DNA from: Labilibaculum euxinicum
Lineage (GTDB): Bacteria > Bacteroidota > Bacteroidia > Bacteroidales > Marinifilaceae
Reading direction: 5' to 3'
Length of the DNA stretch: 64,000 nucleotides
NCBI RefSeq assembly: GCF_009795715.1
Contig: NZ_WTCR01000003.1
Location: 1-64,000, forward strand
Shown here: piece after piece, positions 24,882 through 33,100 of the stretch
Numbering within the stretch: the stretch's first letter is position 1
Layout of the letters: each line of letters starts with the position of its first letter
Notes under the pieces: generated by a model
What the model was told of the DNA's origin: nothing
The model's input: the letters and a program-made list of their open reading frames with translations, nothing else
The model's database searches: none
Program-made: the position numbers and the translations under genes

Positions 24882-27800
24882 ATGAATAAACAAATACCAC
24901 GGAACATTGTTTCCATTCTTTTACTATTTATTGTTCTGTTGTTTTCAGCAGGTACAAGTAATGCGCAGCATTATCCGGTACAGTGCAATGTTCAGCTTAT
25001 TCCACCCTATTCGGTACATTTGGCCGATTATTATCAGGGGAGCAATCAAAAACTATTGGTCAATCTCACGCTAAAAGATTTAAATCACGCCGATCTTTCG
25101 GTACGATTACGCATCAGCATCGAAGGACAGGGCATTAAACTGATTACCAAAGACGATTTTATTCCCAAAGCTCCCGTTCTGCTTCAGGCAGGTACACCCG
25201 AGCTGTTGTACGGCGATCGTTTGGAAGAGTATTTGGCGCCCGAGCACATGAATTTTTCGGGAATCACCCAAAAGCAGTTCCTGAAAACCGGACGCCTGCC
25301 CGAAGGCGTTTACAAGTTTACGGTAGAAGTATTTGAAGCCCGCCGACAGGAAAAAGTATCGAACACGGCCACCAGCATGGCTTGGATGCTCTTAAACGAA
25401 CCACCGGTAATTACTGCACCAGCCAATAACAAACTGCTGAAGGCTACCGATCCGGCCTCCATCTTTTTCAATTGGCTGCCACGGCACATGAACTCACAAA
25501 ATGCCTTGGCAGATGTAGAGTACGAATTTACAATGGTGGAAATCTGGCCTGTAAATCAGTCGGCCGAAGAGGCAATTCGTTCCAAAGAGCCATTGCTGAA
25601 AACCGTTTTTCGCAACACATCTTTTGTTTACGATGCACAATACCCCATGCTGGTGCCCGGACGCCAATATGCCTGCCGTGTTCGAGCCTTTAGCAGCCAG
25701 CAAAAAGAGATGTTTAAAAACGAAGGCTATTCGCCCGTAGTAAGCTTCGTGTTTGGCGAAGAATGCAAGCCACCCTTGATGGTTGATGTAGATCCGGCCT
25801 TAGGAGGATCAGCGCAGCTGAGTATTGTACCCCAAAGCAATCACAGCTCGTTTACCGTGCAAATTCGCGATGTTGCAGGCGACAAGTGGTACTCCCAGCA
25901 GTCGAATCAGCCCGATTTTGAGCTGAAGCAACTAAAACCGGGCGCTACCTATCAGTACAAAGTGCAGGCACAATGCGAAACCCTCGAAAGTGAGTTTACC
26001 CCAATCAGTCAGTTTAGCCTTTCGAAAGAGCAGGCCGAGGTGGAGTGCGGACAAAGTGCAGCTATTCCTGAAATTGACGGCAGTCCGGCATTGAATCAGC
26101 TTACTGCGGGAGATGTAATTAATGCCGGTGGTTTTAAGGTAACAGTAAAACAGGCAAGTGGCAGCAGAGGTACATTTACCGGAAGCGGTGTGGTGCGCAT
26201 TGGCATGTTGGGCAATATTGAACTGCGAACCATTTTCGATAATATTAAGGTAAATGAAAGCTACCAGCTAACCGCCGGAGAAATACGTGTGGTTGGCTCG
26301 GATATTTACGCTCTGGGCAGCGACATACGCGACCAGGCCGACGATTTTTTCAACAACGATATTTGGGACAGTGTTGATGATGCCATTGCAGATGCCGAAA
26401 GTATTGTGGATGAAATCAGCAATCTGCAAACAGACATGGGCGACAACAGCCTGAATAATGAATTGGAAAAAGCCAAAAGAACCATCGAGAAAGGGCGCGA
26501 TCAGTTGGCTGTAGGGAATAAAGAAGGAGCTCAGTTAGTAAAAGAGGGAGCCGATAAGGTGGCACAAATTCTCGATCAGGTAAACAGCGGCGATTTTCAA
26601 ATTACCGCCAACGGCATTTTCTTTTTTGCCCACAGCAGCCAAAGCTATGGTTTCGACAGCCACGATGAAGGCTTAACAGAAGAAGAGAAAAAAGCCTATC
26701 TGCCTTATTACGAAAGCCTGCAGTTGGGCGATACCACCAAACAGTATTACCTAAAAGCATGGAAAAGCATTGGCAGCAACGGCAACGATGTGGTGAACGT
26801 AAAAATGCAGCTAAGCAATGGCATGAAGGCCGATACCGTTCATTTTATGAATGCAATGGGAGCCGAAATTACTCCGCAAAAACAGGGCGATGCTTTCAGC
26901 TTGAACCTGCGTGGCAGCTTTCACGAAGATGTGCAGCAAATTACGGCCTACTACAATGTAAAAGACGACAGCACCAAAAACACGAAGAAGGTACTCTTAG
27001 GCGCACTGAACGTAATCAGCTACGATCAAATAGAAAAGAATTTGGTTCTGGTGTCGGTTAATGGAAATAGTACAAGCATACCACGGGCACAGCTCGAAAC
27101 CTACTTGAACGATACTTACAGCCCCGCCAATGTGCGATGGACGGTGAGCCGGCATGCGGGTGTACAGGTTGAGTACAGCGACGACATGAGTCAGGGATTG
27201 GATGATGGCGAATCGAAAATGCTGAGCAATTACACCAAGGAAATGAACAAGGTGATTAAGGCTTTGAAACGCTCCGGTGATTACGACAAACACAAAACTT
27301 ACGTGTTTTTGGTTGATAAAGCACAAACTGCAAACAAAGCGGGTTTTATGCCTAAAAAGAGGCCTTGGGGTTTTGTGTTTACCAATATTCATTACAACAA
27401 CAGCAAGGCATTGTGCCGAACCATTGCCCACGAGGTAGCTCACGGCGAATTCCGCCTAAGTCACCCTTTTCAGGATTTTCCTTCCATTCCCGAAAACTCT
27501 ACCCAAAACCTAATGGACTATGCCGACGGACAACAACTGCGCAAATACCAGTGGGACGACATTCACAACCTAAGGGATGTGGAGCTGTGGGGGCAGGAAG
27601 AAGAGGGGAATGCGAGTATGTCCGAATGTACTGTTGCGAAGCTGAAGGAATATTTCACTCTTACACAAAGTGAAAGTATGACTATGTTAGAATCTAGAAA
27701 AGAAATTTACAATAGTGTCTATACAAATTTTGATGATTTGATGGAGAAGTTGGAAGTAAATGCCAAGGCAGAGAAAAAAGAGGAGGTTGAGAATATAGAA

Positions 27801-29306
27801 GGGTGGTCTTTAAGAGGATCTACTTTAGATGAGAATGCAAAAGGTTTTTTGTATGAGCGTATTTTAAAGAAATTAGAAGAAAGTGAGAACGATAAAGAAG
27901 TTGAATTTAATCTTACCGAAAGAGGAATCTATTTGGGGAAAGCTAAAATAGGGGAGGAAAATTATAATCTTGCAATTTATTGTGATAAAGAGAAGTCTGT
28001 AATAAAGAAAGCACAATTGAAGGATTATTGTGAATTAATCGATAATGAGGAGCTTAATAAGCAAATTAAAGTTACTGAAATTGGAGATTATTTACTTCTA
28101 GCCTTTTTCAAGGATGAAAAAGTTGAAATGGTAGTTCAATTTATGAGCGACGATGATGATGAATTTAAAAAGTTATTGACTGCATTTAAGGTTTTGAAGG
28201 GAGAGGAGAAGTTTGATGGAAATCAGGTTAAAGGTATTATGGAATTATATCATAATGATAACTTAATTACACAAGATAGCTCTCTTTACTTATATATTTC
28301 TGAAATGCCTGAAATGCCAAAAAATATTAAAATAAAGAATGTTGGTAAGATAAATGCAAAGTTTGATGTTAATGTTAAATATTTGATAAAATATAAATAT
28401 TCGAATGATGTTTATGAGTTTTTAGATGAAAAGAAAATTGCATCATTTAAAAATGTTAGCCCTCAAGAAGAAGTGCATTTAAAGTTTGATGAATTTATTG
28501 GAGGGACGGTTGAAATAACTTGTGTTTGTGAGAATGATATTGAAAAACGAACTTTTCATATAAGAGGTAAAAACCCAACGAAATCTCAAATTAAATCATA
28601 TTTGAATAATAAAGGATATAGTAATTACTGGTTTCTTAATAAAATAATTCAACATGAGTCTTTAAGTATGCAATTTGATCATTACAAGGTAGAGAGTTTA
28701 TCATTGGCTCCTATTGATGAAAAAGCAGTTTATGTTAGTCCATTTAAAAATGGTAAAGGACAAAAAGGCTTACCCTTATATGGAGGACCAAAAGGATTTG
28801 GATTGAAGCAATTGGATAATTGGCGATCAAATGGAGTGGATAAAGTATGTTCAGCAGAACAAAGGTGGAATTGGAAAGCTAATGTTGATGGGGGGCTTGA
28901 TGTTGTTGGTACAAAAGTTAAAAGTGTAATAAATAATTTGCAAGATGAATTATTACTAATAAAAGAATGGTTGGGAAAATATCCTGAAAGCTATGCGGTT
29001 TTAGATGATATTGTTTTTGGTAAGATTACATTTACCAATAGTAAAAGTCCAATTTTTCCTAATTTGAATGTGATAAATACTAATGCCCCTTCGGGGAAAT
29101 ATTCATTTTTAGATGCAATACTAATAGGGAAATTTAATGGTGGTGTAACTTTATTTAAATTGAACGAAGGTAAAGAGGACCCCAACCCATTGGATGAGGA
29201 GAAACCTATTTTACATCCTCCACATTGGGAAGTCGTTGAAACTTACAAAAGAAAAGAAGTGGTAATTTCTAATACAAGTTATATCAATGAAGTGTGCAAT
29301 AATTAA
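24882..29306 (+). CDS. Modular exported protein: TANFOR-like N-terminus, zinc-peptidase motif, AT-rich tail with lysozyme-like end
   Basis: This 1474-residue protein has a signal peptide ending SNAQ. Residues about 28-400 contain a HYPVQCNVQLIPPYSVHLAD opening and fibronectin-III-like modules that I associate with TANFOR-type Bacteroidota proteins. A helical acidic segment lies at about 490-570. Residues 850-861 read HEVAHGEFRLSH, a zinc-peptidase motif with a third His. From about nt 27620 the base composition falls sharply. The last 220 residues carry IIQHES (Glu1259), GGPKGFGLKQLDNW and WNWKANVDGG, an order seen in lysozyme/transglycosylase-like folds. A peptidase followed by a variable tail is the layout of polymorphic toxins, so a cell-wall-degrading effector is my inference. 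There is no T9SS tail. Starts at 24882 after repeat block B. Confidence 0.7.
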   Translation: MNKQIPRNIVSILLLFIVLLFSAGTSNAQHYPVQCNVQLIPPYSVHLADYYQGSNQKLLVNLTLKDLNHADLSVRLRISIEGQGIKLITKDDFIPKAPVLLQAGTPELLYGDRLEEYLAPEHMNFSGITQKQFLKTGRLPEGVYKFTVEVFEARRQEKVSNTATSMAWMLLNEPPVITAPANNKLLKATDPASIFFNWLPRHMNSQNALADVEYEFTMVEIWPVNQSAEEAIRSKEPLLKTVFRNTSFVYDAQYPMLVPGRQYACRVRAFSSQQKEMFKNEGYSPVVSFVFGEECKPPLMVDVDPALGGSAQLSIVPQSNHSSFTVQIRDVAGDKWYSQQSNQPDFELKQLKPGATYQYKVQAQCETLESEFTPISQFSLSKEQAEVECGQSAAIPEIDGSPALNQLTAGDVINAGGFKVTVKQASGSRGTFTGSGVVRIGMLGNIELRTIFDNIKVNESYQLTAGEIRVVGSDIYALGSDIRDQADDFFNNDIWDSVDDAIADAESIVDEISNLQTDMGDNSLNNELEKAKRTIEKGRDQLAVGNKEGAQLVKEGADKVAQILDQVNSGDFQITANGIFFFAHSSQSYGFDSHDEGLTEEEKKAYLPYYESLQLGDTTKQYYLKAWKSIGSNGNDVVNVKMQLSNGMKADTVHFMNAMGAEITPQKQGDAFSLNLRGSFHEDVQQITAYYNVKDDSTKNTKKVLLGALNVISYDQIEKNLVLVSVNGNSTSIPRAQLETYLNDTYSPANVRWTVSRHAGVQVEYSDDMSQGLDDGESKMLSNYTKEMNKVIKALKRSGDYDKHKTYVFLVDKAQTANKAGFMPKKRPWGFVFTNIHYNNSKALCRTIAHEVAHGEFRLSHPFQDFPSIPENSTQNLMDYADGQQLRKYQWDDIHNLRDVELWGQEEEGNASMSECTVAKLKEYFTLTQSESMTMLESRKEIYNSVYTNFDDLMEKLEVNAKAEKKEEVENIEGWSLRGSTLDENAKGFLYERILKKLEESENDKEVEFNLTERGIYLGKAKIGEENYNLAIYCDKEKSVIKKAQLKDYCELIDNEELNKQIKVTEIGDYLLLAFFKDEKVEMVVQFMSDDDDEFKKLLTAFKVLKGEEKFDGNQVKGIMELYHNDNLITQDSSLYLYISEMPEMPKNIKIKNVGKINAKFDVNVKYLIKYKYSNDVYEFLDEKKIASFKNVSPQEEVHLKFDEFIGGTVEITCVCENDIEKRTFHIRGKNPTKSQIKSYLNNKGYSNYWFLNKIIQHESLSMQFDHYKVESLSLAPIDEKAVYVSPFKNGKGQKGLPLYGGPKGFGLKQLDNWRSNGVDKVCSAEQRWNWKANVDGGLDVVGTKVKSVINNLQDELLLIKEWLGKYPESYAVLDDIVFGKITFTNSKSPIFPNLNVINTNAPSGKYSFLDAILIGKFNGGVTLFKLNEGKEDPNPLDEEKPILHPPHWEVVETYKRKEVVISNTSYINEVCNN

Positions 29307-29315
29307 TAAACAGAT

Positions 29316-30668
29316 ATGAAATTAAAATTAATTCTATTAAATCTTGGCTTGTTTTTTTGCATTAACCTAAATGCGCAAAAAAGAACACTTTATTGTTTGC
29401 AGGGGCAATATGATGGAACTGAACGGGCTATGAGTGAGTTTCTTTATTTTAATGATAAATATCCAAAAATGGATGCAGATCAGCAGATAAAATATGGAGT
29501 TCGTTTATCTAAAATTGATAATGAGAAGTTAATAGTTGTTGATACTTTGGTTAAGACAGGATTCATGACACCATATCCGTTGGATAGTGTTAAGAACCGA
29601 ACAAAAATGATAAGGATTTATCAGGAACAAAAATTATTTAGAATAATGTATGATCAATTCGATTCCGATACAACTTATTTTATTGAAGGGGTTTTTAAAA
29701 ATAAATTGGGTTTAAGACAATTTAACACTCCGAACAATATCGGTTTAAGAAGTCTAAATCTAGTAAAAGAGGGTAAGTCATATTTTTTTTATAGGACATA
29801 TGATAATGATAATAGGATGCATTGTTATAATGTTGATGTAGAAGAGCAAAAAGAATATAAAACGACATCTAATGATTATAATTTTTATAGGTCAGAAGGC
29901 TACAACGGATTAGGTTTAGACGATACTTATAGTAGAATTAATTCTAATTATACAGAAAAAATTGAGTTAAGAAGAGAATTAGTTAATGGGGATACATTAA
30001 TTGTAACTAGTACAGGAAAAGCTCCTTTTGACTTACCGCATTATGAGCAGATAATTCAATTGGATTCTACAAAGCGAAACTTAAGCTCAAAGTATGGTAG
30101 GATGTTATATATGATTTGTACCAATGAAATGATAGTAATGCCCTATAAAGGAAAGTTTATTGGAGATAAATTTGAACGATTACATTTTTTGTATAACAAA
30201 GAAAAAGAAGAATGGAAGTCTGTTGGATTACCAACCGTTTTTCAAACTCTTAGAGCACATGGGAAATGGTTGGCAGGTCATGAGGTGTTTTGGGTTTCAG
30301 CAGGGCAAGAGGAGCGAATTAATAATGGTGTTGAAATACCAGGTAAAAAATACAGAAGAAAAGATACGACAATGTGGGGCATGAATGCCGATACTCGGTT
30401 TTCTATTCAAGAAATATTTCCAACAGGGAAACTTTTTATTTATAATATCGACACAGAGCAATATTTTGAGTGGGATGCAAAACAGAATAATGAAAATCAA
30501 GCAGATAGTGAGATTCTTTTGATAGAAGACAATAAAATCTATTACAGAGTTAATGATGCTATTTATGTTAGAGATATTATTTCTGGGAAACAACTTGGTG
30601 AAAGAGCCTTATTAGTACAAGAGCAAACAATTCCTTATGTACATTGGTTGTTTTTTGTCTATGAGTAA
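29316..30668 (+). CDS. Exported protein of unknown function; candidate immunity partner
   Basis: This 450-residue protein has a signal peptide ending NLNAQ, so it acts outside the cytoplasm. The rest is beta-rich, with repeated short YxxD/TYFIEGVF-like strands and a propeller-like feel, but I recognise no family. It starts 9 bp after the 1474-aa gene, shares its AT-rich tail's composition, and is followed by repeat block C. If the upstream tail degrades cell wall, an exported immunity protein would be expected exactly here. Equally, it could be a plain surface or periplasmic accessory protein. No lipobox, membrane helix or catalytic motif is visible. Confidence 0.6.
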   Translation: MKLKLILLNLGLFFCINLNAQKRTLYCLQGQYDGTERAMSEFLYFNDKYPKMDADQQIKYGVRLSKIDNEKLIVVDTLVKTGFMTPYPLDSVKNRTKMIRIYQEQKLFRIMYDQFDSDTTYFIEGVFKNKLGLRQFNTPNNIGLRSLNLVKEGKSYFFYRTYDNDNRMHCYNVDVEEQKEYKTTSNDYNFYRSEGYNGLGLDDTYSRINSNYTEKIELRRELVNGDTLIVTSTGKAPFDLPHYEQIIQLDSTKRNLSSKYGRMLYMICTNEMIVMPYKGKFIGDKFERLHFLYNKEKEEWKSVGLPTVFQTLRAHGKWLAGHEVFWVSAGQEERINNGVEIPGKKYRRKDTTMWGMNADTRFSIQEIFPTGKLFIYNIDTEQYFEWDAKQNNENQADSEILLIEDNKIYYRVNDAIYVRDIISGKQLGERALLVQEQTIPYVHWLFFVYE

Positions 30669-31273
30669 TGTGAATTCCCCGCTAGTTCCCCGCTAGTGCG
30701 CGATTGTATCGCGTTCTAAGTCATACAGGTGATCTTTCCTCTGCTGCCCAAAGCCCTCCGTGTGGTTTGTGAAGGATATGTAGTAGGTAATGCAATTAGG
30801 TATTAATGAATAATTGTTTAGTGTAAATTTTGATATGAGTCGTAATTATAAATTTTATCCCTAATTACCCCAAACCCCTAAAGGGGCTTATTGGTGCGGT
30901 TTGGGAAAGTCCCCTTCAGGGGATTTAGGGGTATAAGATGAGGAACAAGAAATAGGAAATAAGAAAGCAACCCCCGCTCCCGCACGATTGTATCGTGTGG
31001 TTTGTGAAGGATTTTAGAAGGTGAGATTGTATTGTGTGTTTTGTGAAAGACATGGGTAGGTAATGCAATTAAGTAGTAAAGATTAACTGTTTAGAGTAAA
31101 TTTTGATATGAGTCGTAATAATAAATTTTATCCCTATTACCCCAAACCCCTAAAGGGGCTTACTGGTGCGGTTTGGAAAGTCTCCTTCATAGTTTCCGAA
31201 AGCTTTCTAGATAGGTGTAAATGAGAAAAAGGAATAATTGAAAATAAAAATCAAATAATAAAACAATACATAA
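30669..31273. repeat. Intergenic repeat block C with imperfect tandem duplication
   Basis: No gene is seen. It contains a variant hairpin with a compensated stem (CGCGAT-TGT-ATCGCG at 30699-30713), a standard copy (CACGAT-TGT-ATCGTG at 30983-30997), and two complete ACCCCAAACCCCTAAAGGGG elements (from 30867 and 31139). About 155 bases at 30761-30916 are repeated imperfectly at 31035-31187, including GAGTCGTAATTATAAATTTT versus GAGTCGTAATAATAAATTTT. Confidence 0.85.
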
Positions 31274-33019
31274 ATGAAAAACTTAAAACGCTGTTATTTT
31301 ATACTATTAATTGCTCTTGTAGTTTGCAGTTGCCAAAAAGATGAGCCTATGGTTCCTCCGGTTATAAGAGCCACGGCGGCATCAGATATAACCAATACAA
31401 CGGCAGTTATTAATGCCGAAATTACAGAGGCAGGTTCCGAGCCTATTCTTAAATATGGGTTTGTTTGGGCAGAAGGATACGACGATATTTCAACTCTAGA
31501 CGATGGCACAATACAATACTTGGAGGGAAGCCCAAATGAAGGAGTTATTTCTTTTGAATTGAAAAATTTAGAGCAAGGGAAAAAGTATTCTTACAATGCT
31601 TTTATTCAGACCGAAACAGATATTTACATGAATAAGTATGATATGGGATTTAGTATGGCTCAACCGGAAATTACAGATATCAACCCAAAAGAAGGTTCCG
31701 GAGGAACTAAGGTGACTATAACTGGTAAATACTTTACAACTGACAAGGAAGCTATTTCCCTAGAGTTGGGTTCAGATGAGGCCGAAATATTGGAAGCCTC
31801 CGAAACCGAAATTACGTTTATTGCACCAGATGGTTATGCGGGAGATAAAGATATTGAGCTTTATTTAGTTGTAAATGGAGCGACAAGTCAAAGTGAAATC
31901 ACATTTAAATATTTGAGATATTTTACACTAAATGAGGAGTATATCAGATCAGACCAATCAATAGGAGTTTTTGTTAGTGGATATTTGCCTATGAATTCGG
32001 AAACAAATAGAGCGGATATAAATTTCAAGATTAATGGGAAACTATGCGAGGTTATTTCTGAGTGGCCAGGTGATAAGGGGTATACGGTAACTGTACAAAC
32101 TCCAAAAGATCTTCAGCCTGGAGTAGCTGATTTGGAAGTGACAAGTGGCAGCGGGTATAAATATTATAATAAGAATAATACGCTTACAGTATTGCCACCT
32201 GATACCTGGCTTAAGAAAAACAATTTGCCAGAGAAACAAATGGGGGACGGCTTTGGTTTTACCAAAGGATATTTTGCTTATGTTTTAAGTAATCAAAAAC
32301 TTTATCAATACAGTCCAACCAACGATAGCTGGAGCCTTTACAAAGAGATTTTATCGCTGCAAAATAAAAAGGCTGATGCAATTGGTCTGATCGATGAGGA
32401 ATTATTGATTCTGCAGGGAAAGACGCTGAAAAGTTTCAACTTTTATGGAGATTATTCTCAAGCAAGAGCAGAATTTCCCGGAGAAAAGCGTAGTGGTGCT
32501 ATAAGCTTTGTTGTGAATAACAATTTCTATTACGGCTTGGGATACATCGGCGACGTATTTCAGAATGATCTTTGGAAATATGATTTAGATAAGGATGAAT
32601 GGACTCGAGTTGCTGACTGCCCGTCAAGAAATCATTCTCTAACTTATAAAGAAGATGCATTTGTAAATGGAGATAAGGTGATTATTGAGCAATTCGAATA
32701 TGACTATATAACAGATACCTACAAAGAAAGTGAGTCGTCATTTAATCCATTTGGTGTTTCATTATTGTTAGATAATAAGGCTTATAGCATTACGACAGAT
32801 AATTATGTATATGTTTCGTCTGACAATACAAAAATAAAATACAGAAGTGTACTTGAAATTTCAAATTACAGTTTTGATAATGATATAAGAACCATAAATA
32901 CATGTTGTCCAGGGTATTATAGCCCGCATTATTTTGCTTTTGTAATTAATGGGAAAATATATATAGGTGGAGATAATGACAATTTAGAGTTTTGGGAATT
33001 TACTCCTGCAGATTATTAA
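31274..33019 (+). CDS. IPT/TIG-domain lipoprotein with kelch-like propeller
   Basis: This 581-residue protein has a lipoprotein signal ending VVCSC (Cys20). A fibronectin-III-like module (about 30-125; EPILKYGFVWAEG) is followed by an IPT/TIG domain (about 130-215; ITDINPKEGSGGTKVTITGK), a second IPT-like domain, and a C-terminal kelch-like beta-propeller (LYQYSPTNDSWSLYKE, NDLWKYDLDKDEWTRVADCP). Surface lipoproteins of this architecture in Bacteroidota often bind glycans or proteins. Its first gene neighbour upstream is repeat block C; a strong 12-bp-stem hairpin lies just after its stop. It has the same AT-rich composition as the FISUMP gene. Confidence 0.82.
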   Translation: MKNLKRCYFILLIALVVCSCQKDEPMVPPVIRATAASDITNTTAVINAEITEAGSEPILKYGFVWAEGYDDISTLDDGTIQYLEGSPNEGVISFELKNLEQGKKYSYNAFIQTETDIYMNKYDMGFSMAQPEITDINPKEGSGGTKVTITGKYFTTDKEAISLELGSDEAEILEASETEITFIAPDGYAGDKDIELYLVVNGATSQSEITFKYLRYFTLNEEYIRSDQSIGVFVSGYLPMNSETNRADINFKINGKLCEVISEWPGDKGYTVTVQTPKDLQPGVADLEVTSGSGYKYYNKNNTLTVLPPDTWLKKNNLPEKQMGDGFGFTKGYFAYVLSNQKLYQYSPTNDSWSLYKEILSLQNKKADAIGLIDEELLILQGKTLKSFNFYGDYSQARAEFPGEKRSGAISFVVNNNFYYGLGYIGDVFQNDLWKYDLDKDEWTRVADCPSRNHSLTYKEDAFVNGDKVIIEQFEYDYITDTYKESESSFNPFGVSLLLDNKAYSITTDNYVYVSSDNTKIKYRSVLEISNYSFDNDIRTINTCCPGYYSPHYFAFVINGKIYIGGDNDNLEFWEFTPADY

Positions 33020-33030
33020 ATGAAAAGAAA

Positions 33031-33065
33031 GTTTAGGGGAGTTGTAATTGTATACTCCCCTAAAC
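33031..33065 (+). terminator. Strong hairpin after the IPT/kelch lipoprotein gene (no T-run)
   Basis: GTTTAGGGGAGT (33031-33042) pairs perfectly with ACTCCCCTAAAC (33054-33065) around an 11-base loop. It starts 11 bases after a stop codon. The following bases (CACATCCC) are not T-rich, so it may protect mRNA ends or partly attenuate transcription into the fibronectin-III gene rather than fully terminate it. Confidence 0.7.
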
Positions 33066-33100
33066 CACATCCCATAAAATACCAAACAATTTAATAACTA

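Noticed and set aside
26759-27673. Alternative-frame ORFs inside the 1474-aa gene
   Set aside because: They sit in the GC-richer part where stop codons are rarer; the main frame has a signal peptide, domains and continuity.
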